From Septoria linicola (lineage: Eukaryota; Ascomycota; Dothideomycetes; Mycosphaerellales; Mycosphaerellaceae): 64,000 bases of DNA. The stretch covers positions 868,001-932,000 of the forward strand of contig CP099419.1 of the NCBI GenBank assembly GCA_024114885.1, in the 5' to 3' direction. Below the pieces are notes generated by a model. That model made no database searches and was not told the origin of the DNA. It worked only from the letters and a program-made list of their open reading frames with translations. Positions 13,601 through 22,528 of this stretch are shown piece by piece. Position 1 is the first letter of the stretch. Every line of letters starts with the position of its first letter. The translations under genes and the position numbers were made by a program.

Positions 13601-14280
13601 AGAACTTGATTGGTTCTGCCATGGCTGGAAGCATAGGTGGCTTCAACGCACATGCGGCCAATATCGTGACGGCAATCTTCCTGGCTACAGGGCAAGATCC
13701 AGCACAGAATGTGGAGAGCAGTAATTGCATTACTGTGATGAAGAAGTAAGTCATGCTGAATTCCGTGCTTCTGAAATCTGATCAGCAACTATGTTGCCAA
13801 GCTCAATGGTTGTCGCTGCACTAATCTTCGGAAAGACGGAGAGACTTGTGCTCAACGTTAACACATGCTGACCTATCTCTCAGTTTGAACGGCAATCTAC
13901 AGATCTCAGTGTCTATGCCGTCTATTGAAGTCGGAACAATTGGCGGAGGCACTGTCCTCGAGCCTCAAGCCGCCATGCTGGACCTCCTCGGCGTGAGAGG
14001 TGCTCACCCAACCACACCAGGTGCCAATTCTCAACAACTCGCGCGAATCATCGCCGCTGCCGTCCTTGCAGGAGAGCTTTCGTTGTGCTCCGCGCTCGCC
14101 GCCGGTCACCTCGTAAAAGCGCACATGGCTCACAATCGCTCCGCAGCACCGAGTGCGCAACCCTCACGTGCACCCAGTCCACAGCGTAGTATTCCCGCAG
14201 GTCTCTCCATGACACGTATCGCGGCACAAGCCAAGAGAGAGGAAGTTGGCGTGCGGAAAACTATGCCGCCGAATAAGTAG
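10666..14280 (+). CDS. 3-hydroxy-3-methylglutaryl-CoA reductase, membrane form
   Basis: Exons 10666..13745 and 13884..14280 (138-nt intron, GTAAGT to CAG) encode 1,158 residues. The enzyme reduces HMG-CoA to mevalonate with NADPH in the endoplasmic reticulum membrane and controls flux to sterols and other isoprenoids. The N-terminal third holds hydrophobic segments; the stretch at about residues 245-325 resembles a sterol-sensing domain. The catalytic half has ENVVGYLPLPLGVAGP, TTEGVLVAS (catalytic Glu), DAMGMNMIS (NADPH), KKPAAINWIDGRGK (Lys and Asp) and, after the intron, KAHMAHNRS, with the catalytic His six residues before the Ser phosphorylated by AMPK in animal enzymes. The intron splits the conserved NCITVMKNLNGNLQIS. 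Length and motifs are normal, so this is probably the housekeeping enzyme. Its position beside an NRPS also allows, more weakly, a resistance or supply role. Confidence 0.96.
13746..13883 (+). other. Intron of the HMG-CoA reductase gene
   Basis: 138 nt, GTAAGT donor and CTCAG acceptor. It is by far the longest intron I can place in this window; most others are 47-60 nt. Confidence 0.85.
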
Positions 14281-14709
14281 ACGTTGCGTGTGCGCAAGTG
14301 TTTCTCAGGCGCGAAGGGGTTAAATATATCTACAATGGCGCAAGGCGGGTCGGCATACGAGAGCAAAGTCAGAGAGACAGACAGGAAGCATTAGCATTGA
14401 CAAGCTTCGTATATACCTTATTGCATCGATATGGAACGTTTTCCAACAGCTTGAGAGTGCTCAGGTAAGTCGTCTCTGGCAATCCTCAGACGAGTGTGCC
14501 ACTGGGGGCAAATACTGACATCGCACGCTCATGCTCGACCTGGAATCGTCGAGATCCTCTGGAAGGCTTGGAAAAGTGACGATGCTCAGGGTGAATGTCG
14601 CCAAGCCATGCTGACCAGATCATAGACTTGGGGGAAACCGGCTGATATTACTTATACAAATAATTGCATCAAATACCAGGTACTTAGGTCCTACTACTAT
14701 CGAAACGTC
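14281..14709. other. Intergenic, nothing recognised
   Basis: Contains the 3' end of the HMG-CoA reductase transcript and the start region of the next gene. No open frame of note. Confidence 0.5.
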
Positions 14710-15412
14710 ATGGCAACACCTCGATCATACGACCTTGAGTATCGTGGCCTCCCTACCGAGCTTCGCCTGAACATCTGGAGCCATCTCCTGATCCACTGGA
14801 CGGCAATCCAACTGGAACCCAAATCATGCAAAGAGCACTTGACCACGTTGTCAACGATCTCGCGAGTCTCAAAGACTGGACACATCGAGGTGCGTACGCC
14901 GGAAGTCATCGAGCACAATAGATGTCCGTGAGTAAGAACGCTAACCGTATCAACACGAGGCCTCTTAGCTTTTCTTCACCAAGAATGACTTTGACATCTC
15001 GCACTCTACGTCAAACCACTTCCTCGACAAGATACACCCTCACTTCAAAGCTCGCCTACGCAACCTGCGGATCTACTGTATTCGTAACCATGGCTTCGAT
15101 CAACCCCTCGTATTCCAGAAATTGCTCGCGAGGCTAGGTGATCTGAAAGCTCTGAGGTCGTGTGTGGTCAAATGGTCCCTAAGAGATCCCGTGTGTGTGA
15201 GAGAGAACGATGAGAATGAGCTATGGAAGTGGACGAGATTAATTCGGAGTCTGACGATCTCGAGGATGTGTAGCTTGGAAGTGCCGTATGCGGGTGTTGT
15301 GTTGAGGGAGAAGTTGGAGGGGTCGGTGAGGCGGAATGGGAGGAGTGATGAGAGGGAGAGGGCAGTTCTGGCTGAGACGGAGCATTTGCCGCCAGGAGTG
15401 AGGTGGTGGTGA
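14710..15412 (+). CDS. F-box-like protein of unknown function
   Basis: Exons 14710..14889 and 14969..15412 give 207 residues. The 79-nt intron has a GTGCGT donor, a CTAAC branch site at 14941 and a CTTAG acceptor, and keeps the frame in phase 0. The N terminus (YRGLPTELRLNIWSHLL) resembles the F-box-like LPxELRxxIW motif found in large, poorly characterised families of filamentous fungi. The rest (for example FLDKIHPHFKARLRNLRIYC) fits the usual body of such proteins but names no function. F-box proteins normally present substrates to SCF ubiquitin ligases; whether this one does is not known. The last 70 codons are strikingly rich in G-ending codons (gag, agg, gtg), unlike the first exon. Confidence 0.65.
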
Positions 15413-15738
15413 AGGGGAAGCGAGGCTGCGGTGTTGTCAACGTTTTTGGTATGTCATCGGTGCACGACATCGGTGTGGCAAGTCCTGGGGCAAAATTGGG
15501 TACCGGCGCTCGGAATCTCCTGTGGGAGAGAGCTTGTCGCAGGCGGTAGACCGAGAGTGAATGTTTGATGTTTAGTCAATTGCTCGTGGACCAAAGCATT
15601 GCGTCTCTCGCGCGGTGCTGGAGGTTGGGCAGTATCACGGTGAGTTGATGTTGCAGTGCATCTGGGCAACCAGATACGAAAGGTAGGCTCGTATGATTGA
15701 TACAGATCTCTCAGAGTTATTCCTGATGATCACTGACT
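15413..15738. other. Intergenic or uncharacterised upstream exon region
   Basis: No supported gene. A possible acceptor (tgtag with an upstream actgac) at about 15750 suggests that the next open frame may be a downstream exon whose first exon lies here, but I could not define that exon. Confidence 0.35.
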
Positions 15739-16023
15739 GTGTCGTGTAGGCTCCGCGAGGTAGATGGTCCATTCGATAAATCAGCTAGGGTTCTCGCTCG
15801 GTGCAGCCTGGTACGCGACGAGCTGACTCCCGTTCTTCTCGAGGTATATTCACTCCGTTATGTTTGCTCAAGGCTTAATCAGCATCCCTTTGTTGATTGT
15901 GGTGGTCTTCTTATGGCTTTGCGGCGCATGCCAACGGGCAGTGGCGACGTCCGTGCACTGCATTTCGAACCCGATTATATCGGTTCGAAACCAATGAACA
16001 TCGGCACCACAACTTCGAGATAG
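15739..16023 (+). CDS. Possible exon of a second small F-box-like gene
   Basis: The frame reads ARVLARCSLVRDELTPVLLE and then a short alternation of hydrophobic and basic residues. This resembles the segment after the F-box-like motif in fungal proteins of the neighbouring gene's type (return of a list of variant residues around CxLVRDE). There is no convincing ATG; the frame most likely begins at a splice acceptor near 15750. It ends 179 nt before the tRNA gene on the other strand. It could be a fragment or chance; treat as tentative. Confidence 0.3.
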   Translation: MSCRLREVDGPFDKSARVLARCSLVRDELTPVLLEVYSLRYVCSRLNQHPFVDCGGLLMALRRMPTGSGDVRALHFEPDYIGSKPMNIGTTTSR

Positions 16024-16193
16024 CCAGCAGATATAGAGTACTTGCCTAGCTGTAAATTGAGGTGTCGGAGAGTGCCAAAAAAGGGAGGGTGGCGTCCTGA
16101 CAAGCCAGACCCGGCCCAAGGTCGAAATTCTTCACCACATCGTTTCCAATACAAAACGATACCACAACAGACAACGACGACGACGTTAAGAGC

Positions 16194-16197
16194 AAAA
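16194..16197 (-). terminator. Pol III terminator of the tRNA-Phe gene
   Basis: On the minus strand the tRNA discriminator base (16202) is followed after four bases by a run of four T, a minimal RNA polymerase III terminator. Confidence 0.6.
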
Positions 16198-16237
16198 GGA
16201 ATGTCGCTTCTGTGGATCGAACACAGTACCTCCAGAT

Positions 16238-16267
16238 ACCGCACAGATGGCAGACGACTGTAGTGAA
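16238..16267 (-). other. Canonical tRNA intron (position 37/38) of tRNA-Phe
   Basis: 30 nt directly after G37 and before A38, the only place where tRNA endonuclease introns are normal in fungal nuclear tRNAs. Confidence 0.8.
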
Positions 16268-16279
16268 CTTCAGTCTGGC

Positions 16280-16331
16280 CTGGGAAGATGTTAGTTCTTC
16301 TTCAGATGAAGTGAAGCTTGTAGCAACTTAC
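16280..16331 (-). other. Spliceosomal-type intron inside the tRNA-Phe gene
   Basis: 52 nt between D arm and anticodon arm. It begins GTAAGT, carries AACTAACA (fungal branch consensus) shortly before the 3' end, and ends TTCCCAG. Length and signals match the protein-gene introns of this window (47-60 nt). Excision restores GAGC directly followed by GCCAGACTGAAG, the standard tRNA-Phe order. A short hairpin (CTTCA/TGAAG) lies inside. The boundary could shift by one base because G flanks both ends. Confidence 0.75.
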
Positions 16332-16356
16332 GCTCTCCCAAGTGAGCTAAAGCGAC

Positions 16357-16824
16357 GATGTGATTGGCTATTAAGAAAATCGAAATATTTATAATAGCTT
16401 GTTAGCAGTAGAGGATGAGGTGAGCCCTGAAGTGTTGAAAGATTTGGCGGTGGTGTGTGTGCCGGCTTCACTCGGGCCGCCAAGCATTTCGGCTTCGGCA
16501 AACCTACCACCACGACTTCCTTTCTGGCACTCTTCCTCGTCAACGACATCGACCTCCATCTCGTTTTGCACTGTCTCATCGTCACCGGTAGTTCCGTTGC
16601 AATGGCTTGTACAGTGACCAGATCGAACGTGATTGCGGCTGCTACCTGCGGACCGCGGTTGTCTACGATGTCACACCCAGGAACCCCATGGCCCAAGAGA
16701 TTGCAGACACAAGGCCCATGTAACAACAAAAGAGCCGCGAATCTGTCGACTGCAGCGCTTGTTTTCTTGCGATGAACAACCATTAGTAAGGAGCACTCGT
16801 TCATTCATTCTTGACACTCTTACC
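16357..16824. other. Shared upstream region of tRNA-Phe (minus) and GH47 mannosidase (plus)
   Basis: The tRNA and the mannosidase gene diverge from here. Short open frames exist on both strands but none resembles a known protein. Confidence 0.45.
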
Positions 16825-18805
16825 GCGATGTTCGCACGCGTTCCACTCGTTCTGCTTTTTGCCTCCTCGACATTAGCTGTCGACCTTGACTACGCTGCAC
16901 CTTACTCTGCTGCTGCTTACCAGGGCTATGCTCCACAAGGCCAGGCGCCGACTCCTGTAGCACCAAACGAGTACGGCAAGAAACCAACACAGACCATCAC
17001 CCGGACAGTCTACAATAATCCAGCTGCCACAAAAGCAGCTCCGATCCCTTCGCTACCAGCTGGAGGCAATCGCACAAGCCATATCGGCTCCTGCAAGAAC
17101 GTGCAGTCTCCAAACGCTCGTGGCGATCAGCAAAAGGCTGAAGCTATCAAAGAGGCCTTCTTGCATGGTTGGAATGCCTATGTCAAGTACGCAAATGGTT
17201 ATGATGAGCTGCGACCCTTGACTTTGAATGGCACCAATAATAGATATGGCTGGGGCCTTACGATTGTCGACTCCATCGATACTGCGATCATTATGGGCTT
17301 GACAGACATCGTCAACGACATGCTGGACTTCACTGCGCAAGTTAATTTCACCACGACCGAATTCCTCGATGCCGGCGAAGGAGTTCAGCTGTTTGGTACG
17401 AATCATGTCGTTCAAGATCTGGAACTCGGCTGACATACATATAGAGACCAACATCCGGTACGTTGGTGGACTTCTTGGAGCTTATGATCTGTTACAAAGC
17501 GGTCAGTTCGGCAGCTATGATCAGCAAAAAGTTGACGCTCTGCTTTCCCAAGCAATTATCTTGGCCGACAAAGTTGCCTATGGCTTCAATACTCCGACAG
17601 GCATCCCAGCGGTGTTCGTGAACTTCACTTCGAATGAGCCGATAGTAGGCACCTACAAAGACGACCGGACCAATACGACCTTTAACTCCACTAATTCCGC
17701 TTCCATTGGCACTTTCATTCTGGAGTGGGGTCGCCTATCTGATCTGACGGGCAACTCTACCTACCGGGAGCTCGTAGAACGCGCGAACAAGTATCTTGTC
17801 GAGCCTTCCCCAGCACCCGCTCTCAAAAACTTGATCGGCACACAATTCGATGTCGATACTGGCGAGATGCTCACCAAGAATGGAGGATGGCAAGCTGGTG
17901 TCGACAGCTTTCTGGAGTATCTGATCAAGTACTACCAATACGCGCCATCTGAGGTCGCTGAAGAGTACAAGGACTTTTGGGTGACTGCCACGAGGACTAC
18001 CATCGACAATCTCGCCATCATACCTCGCGGCTTCGATCAGGGAGAAATCTTGACGTTCGTGTCGCGCTTATCAAGCAACGGCACAGTGGAGAATCTCGCT
18101 GATGACTTCTCCTGCTTCGCGGGTGGTAACTGGCTATTGGGCGGCGCACTCCTAGACGACGACGACATCTCACAATTAGGTGTGAATTGGGCCAAAGGCT
18201 GCTACCACCTCTACAATACCACTACCACAGGTCTCGGGCCTCTTGCTTGGGCATGGTTCGATAAAGATGGGAACACATTCGACAGGGAAAGCCAAAACGA
18301 TGCTGCAGCTCTGCGATCCGCTGCAGCACGCGGCTATTTCATTCCAGCTGGAGTTGAGAACTGGTTTTCGCGACCCGAACCTCTCGAAAGCGTGTTCTAT
18401 GCTTATCGGATCACTGGGGATCATCGATGGGCTGACGCTAACTGGAATATCTTCCGAGCCATCAACGAGACTGCCAGGACAGCACAAGCTTTCGCGGCAG
18501 TGAACAATGTTGATATGCAATACGGTAAGTGTGCCGACCTGATACATTGTTTTATACGCGCTGACATATCGACTCCAGGCGGTGCCATGAGTGACAATTT
18601 GGACAGCTTCTTCTTCGCCGAAGTACTCAAGTATCTCTATCTCACTTTCACGGATCCTAGTGTTGTTGATTTGTCGGCGTGGGTGTTCAATACGGAGGCT
18701 CATCCGCTGCAAGCACAGTGCGCGATAGATCAGGCGGCTGCTCATGGTGCTCAGAAGACTTCTGGTGGCCACAATCCTGGAGCGCATGAGAGGCGGCATA
18801 TCTAG
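16825..18805 (+). CDS. Secreted class I alpha-1,2-mannosidase (GH47)
   Basis: Exons 16825..17395, 17445..18524 and 18579..18805 (introns of 49 and 54 nt) give 625 residues. GH47 enzymes trim alpha-1,2-linked mannose from N-glycans in the secretory pathway or outside the cell. The N terminus MFARVPLVLLFASSTLAVD is a signal peptide; a low-complexity Ala/Pro/Gln/Tyr linker follows, then the catalytic domain with VDSIDTAIIMGL, ETNIRYVGGLLGAYDLL (acidic residue formed across intron 1), DNLDSFFFAEVLKYLYLTF and VFNTEAHPL (Thr that ligates calcium). Intron 1 removes a stop-containing segment and restores the conserved motif exactly. Intron 2 is a multiple of three with no stop, so retention would give a longer intact protein. 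No transmembrane anchor is visible, which favours a secreted enzyme over an ER type. Confidence 0.93.
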
Positions 18806-19665
18806 AGCAGGAAATTGCGCGAGCTGCAATGCCTAGACATTGAGGAGTGCTGATCAGGTCAACGGATGATGAGAAGAACTAGTTAGAGGCCTGAGCTCCC
18901 AAGAAAGTAGCTGACCAAAGTCGTCACCCTCAGCCATTCTTTCAGAATGTGTTCGCCGTCTATGAGTGGAAGCTCGGTGGTCAAGGCCGACAGCGAACCA
19001 CTATTGTCCGATCAGAACAACGGTGTCGCTAGCGATGATACTCGGGATATTGGATCGCTACCATCGCCAAAATTGCGTGTCAACAATGTGCAGGTTCCCT
19101 TGCACATAACGAGCGGTGATACAGGCTGATGGTATTATTGGCTGCTTGAGTGCACGTGAGTGGTCACAATACGAGGATGGGTAGTCTTGTTTCTGTGTCC
19201 TGCCAAGGACAAGGTCACGATTGACCAAGATTGACTTTGCGAACACGCAAGAGGACGTGTCTGTCAACGCGTCCACGTCAAAGCTGCTGGTCCTCCAATA
19301 ATGCAGAGAACTGATAAGAAGGATGATGACCATTCGCTTTTCGGCAATTCTCAGTAAGGTATGCCATGGAAGCATATGGAGCTTCAGCACCGCACAGCCG
19401 AGTGTCCGTATCACCGGCGTTATGCTTTCCTATGAACGGGTTGAGAAGTGGTCATCCCACCTCCGAGCTCGCCAGTGTCATGAAAGCAATCAAGTCTGTT
19501 CAGCTGACGCGATCGAGAGATTGATCCCCACCGCCCATTGGTGCCGTTGTCCGAGATGTGCGAAAGCGAGGAGCTCAGGCAGATAGGTATATGAAGTGAC
19601 GTCGCTGCTGAAGGCCATAACTGCGATCTATCCACCTTCTCTACGACCTACAGCACGTTATCATC
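18806..19665. other. Intergenic, no confident gene
   Basis: A 60-codon frame at 18947 has a plausible start but no family resemblance and no clear splice partner. Nothing else is supported. Confidence 0.45.
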
Positions 19666-19953
19666 ATGTGCCACTATCGTTACCGAATATGGGACTGTGG
19701 ATGCGATGAAAAGTTCCTGACGAATCGCTGTTCGTATGCGGACTACAAAGGACATGTTCGCCACAAGGATCGGTTCCGAGAGGATGTGCACGAGCAAGGC
19801 TGCTGTCCCTACGACTGTCGAAGCCAACCGAGCAGAGATGGTGGGAAGTATCGACGGAAAGCGCCTGGTCCAGATCCGCTGGACTCTGATACGACTTACT
19901 CGATTGTGTGGAAGATGTCGCTTGGTATGCTCAAGCGGCTGACAAGGGTGTGA
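19666..19953 (+). CDS. Small Cys-rich hypothetical protein
   Basis: 95 residues beginning MCHYRYRIWDCGCDEKFLTN, followed by further Cys residues up to GCCPYDCR. Many fungal genomes encode short proteins that start MC-Y with a similar Cys-Cys-His pattern, possibly metal binding; their role is unknown. No signal peptide. The C-terminal third is basic and may continue through an undetected intron after about 19925, where a gtatgc donor-like sequence occurs. It is unrecognised beyond this resemblance and could be incomplete. Confidence 0.4.
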   Translation: MCHYRYRIWDCGCDEKFLTNRCSYADYKGHVRHKDRFREDVHEQGCCPYDCRSQPSRDGGKYRRKAPGPDPLDSDTTYSIVWKMSLGMLKRLTRV

Positions 19954-20358
19954 TCTTCGGAAAGGTCAGTGATGTGGAGGCTATATCTCATGTGCATGAA
20001 ACTCACATGGCAGTTTGGGCAGGCATTATCCCTAGTTGTTAGGTCAATGGTCGCGTACAGAAAAAGCGAGCCGAAGGCTCGATGATCACCCAAGCTGGAG
20101 AGATGAAATTGACACCTACAGTCAACAGCAAGTCGTGAAACCAAGAAGCTCTACCTACTCCTGGTATAAACGCCGAATCTCGCAAACATACATGCCTATC
20201 ACAGATCTGACTACAAAAAGTGATCAGCAGTCGTAGGCCAAAGCAAATATTCCGCTTCATCAAAGGTCGTGGAGAAATCAGAGGAGACGCATGGCAGGAA
20301 TCGCGATTGATACATGCTTTGAGGCGGATGCTCGTACACTTGCTGCATCAAACACAGA
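19954..20358. other. Intergenic, nothing recognised
   Basis: Contains the 3' flank of the SDR gene transcribed toward it from the other strand. No supported open frame. Confidence 0.45.
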
Positions 20359-21510
20359 CTATGTCGTCGCCTCGTTGATGGTAAACCCGCTGCAAGTGTA
20401 CCATTAGCATTTGTGTAAATCAGCTTCACAAGAGCTTCGCGCCACTTACCCATCAATCACGAGGTTGTGGCCATTCACCAGACTCATCCTCGGCGTGCTT
20501 AGCAGGACAACGACATCGCCAACTTCGTCGAATGTGGCTGAGCGGCCTTGTCTGGCTTCATATGTTGGCCACGATTCTGCTGCTAGTTCGCCAGACGCCA
20601 TGGATGGTTTCAGAAGGTCAGTGAGTACTGTGAAGCGAGGTCAGTACAGCCTTTTGCGGTCGTAGACTTGTAGACGTACAGAAGCCGGGTGAGACTGCGT
20701 TGACTCTGATATTGCTGCCACGGGCTTCGAGACACGCCTAGATTTGTTAGCAATAAGGTTGAACAGCCGATCACCAGAGATCACTCACAGCTTTCGTGAT
20801 GCCCACTACACCATGCTTGGCTGCAGTATAGCCTGATGTTCCTGCGCCGGACTGAATCGAGTTCACGGATGCTGCGTTGACGATAGAGCCTTGCTGTGGG
20901 ACTCTACCTTGCTCTCTGTAGGGACCAGTCAGTATATGACAAACATCGGCCTGATCGAAGTGCCTACACTTCGAGAGAGTCCTGCTTGAGCATTTGCTTG
21001 AGCTCGTGCTTCGTGCACAGCCACACTCCGATCAAGTTGACATCAATCACTTTTCTCCACGCATCGAGTGGGGTGTCTACAGTGAGAGCAAGAGGTCCAA
21101 TGATACCGGCAAAGTTCCTGACCATATCTTGTCAGTCCTGCAGATCGAAGTGACAGTACCTCGCAGACTTACGCAGCGTAATCGATCCGACCAAATTCTT
21201 TGACTGTCTCGGCGATAGCACGCTCAACTTGATCTTCCTGCGTTACATCGGCGTGGATAGTGATACACTTGAGACCATTAGTTATCAAAGACAATTGCAG
21301 GATCGTCTTGTGCAGAAATACTTTTGTGCCATACTGCTCAACAGCTGCTTTGCCTTCACTGAAGGTCTTTTCGTCTTGGATGTCGACAAGAGCTATTCCT
21401 TTTGCTCCCTCTTTTGCGAACGATACTGCAATGGCATTGCCGAGACCTCGAGCGCCGCCCGTGATGAATGCAATCCCTGGTGCTACTGGACCATTTCGAA
21501 GCTGTGACAT
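20359..21510 (-). CDS. Short-chain dehydrogenase/reductase (SDR)
   Basis: Seven exons on the minus strand: 21510..21322, 21267..21173, 21117..20970, 20911..20789, 20737..20680, 20627..20450, 20389..20359; 273 residues. All six introns are 51-60 nt with GT..AG ends, and each junction restores SDR consensus. Visible motifs: TGGARGLG (NAD(P)-binding glycine turn), HADVT, SIVNAAS with catalytic Ser, YTAAKHG (YxxxK active site), NAVSPGF, and the C-terminal VIDGGFTIN. The family reduces or oxidises alcohols and ketones in the cytosol; the substrate here is unknown. The first intron (21268..21321) is in frame and stop-free with a weaker AAG acceptor, so its removal is inferred from family alignment. 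The gene sits at the edge of the candidate metabolite block and may belong to it. An in-frame ATG 30 nt upstream is an alternative start. Confidence 0.87.
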
Positions 21511-22051
21511 GATGGTCGTGGTAACGTGAGGATACCTCACAAAACTGACTTACCTGGCGTTTGATACCAGACTGAATTTATAGAGGGTGAATTTGATCCT
21601 GTGATTAGTGACTCGTCTCCCCTCTCACTTTGTTGCAAGCTGACCTCGGTCAGCCCTTACGGTAGTGCTATAGAGGAGAAAGCTGTGCCCTGGACAGCTT
21701 GAGTGCGATCGCACAAGCTCTACACGTGTCGAAACGGCGCTTTGCACATGAGGCTGAGTAGCACGCGCGCAATGGCGATTACTTAGCAATCGCGCATCTC
21801 TTGTAACTCAAAGAGTTGTGCTATGAAGCCGAAGTAACACCCTGAAAGTATGTGGTGTCGTCAGGCTCAACTCATCGATCTGCAGAGCTACCCCGCAGGT
21901 TTACAGGCAAGCAACATGTGGTAGACAAGCTCCTTGCTTATGTAGTCTACTCCTCACTGGAGGGCTACAAGAGGCAGCACCATCCGTTGTAGCTCTGCGG
22001 CACACGACATCACTGTATACTCACCAATAGCCACAACCCCATCATACCATC
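21511..22051. other. Divergent promoter region between SDR and the small conserved gene
   Basis: Both neighbours are transcribed away from this 0.54-kb segment. No gene seen. Confidence 0.5.
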
Positions 22052-22528
22052 ATGTCTAGCCCATCAGGTCAACCTTGGGAAGATCGCCGTGGTATGTTTC
22101 AGCGCGGCAAGGAGCTTCACGACGCTGCAAGAAGACCTTCGCAATCTGGTGGTGTGATTGAGGCCGTCAGACGAGCTTCGGTGACCAGCAATGGTTCCGT
22201 GGTCGACAAACCATTGAGCAACGACCCAGCTCCTCCCGCATCGCCAACGAGCCAGAGGCGAAGAGTGAGCACTGGCATGTATATTCTAGAAAGTCGCAAT
22301 GCTAATATCGTGCTCTTGTAGTCCTCGGCAGCCTCATCGGGCCTCTTCGGTAGCCTCGCCCAGCACAAGCGTGGCAGCGAGGACTATGCAGCTCGGAGGA
22401 GCAGTCACGCAGACCAACTGCAGTCTGGTGGTGTGGTCGCAGGTTGGTTCAACAAAAGCTTCCGTGGCATCACCACGCCAGGTGATCAAAAGACCGCTGA
22501 ACAGCAGAAGCGTGGCGTAATGGAATGA
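22052..22528 (+). CDS. Conserved fungal small protein of unknown function
   Basis: Exons 22052..22264 and 22322..22528 with a 57-nt intron (GTGAGC to TAG) encode 139 residues. The protein is polar, rich in Ser, Arg and Gly, with no signal peptide or membrane segment. The central block SGLFGSLAQHKRGSEDYAAR and the ending GWFNKSFRG resemble a small protein conserved across Pezizomycotina. It has no function known to me. Its Ser-rich, probably disordered character suggests a stress or development related protein, but this is only an impression. Confidence 0.6.

Larger units (their letters stand above)
16202..16356 (-). tRNA. tRNA-Phe(GAA) with two introns, one of spliceosomal type
   Basis: Read on the minus strand. 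Exon A 16356..16332: acceptor GTCGCTT, TA, D arm GCTC-ACTTGGGA-GAGC. Exon B 16279..16268: G26, stem CCAGA, then CTGAAG with anticodon GAA. Exon C 16237..16202: A, stem TCTGG, variable AGGTA, T arm CTGTG-TTCGATC-CACAG, acceptor AAGCGAC, discriminator A. All four stems pair perfectly, and the exons total 73 nt, as in ordinary tRNA-Phe. The T arm and anticodon arm match yeast tRNA-Phe as I remember it. Insert 2 (16238..16267, 30 nt) sits at the standard position after base 37, and C32 can pair with G at -3 of the intron, as tRNA endonuclease needs. Insert 1 (16280..16331, 52 nt) lies between bases 25 and 26, where nuclear tRNA introns are not expected. Bases 15 and 48 (C and A) depart from the usual G-C pair. 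It may be functional or a young pseudogene. Confidence 0.9.

Noticed and set aside
15960..16000. Two tRNA B-box-like words (ttcgaaccc, ggttcgaaacc)
   Set aside because: The T stem has a mismatch and no acceptor or D arm is found at the right distance on either strand.
16212..16394. Open frame of 60 codons on the plus strand
   Set aside because: It runs across the tRNA-Phe gene in antisense; the coding look comes from the tRNA exons.
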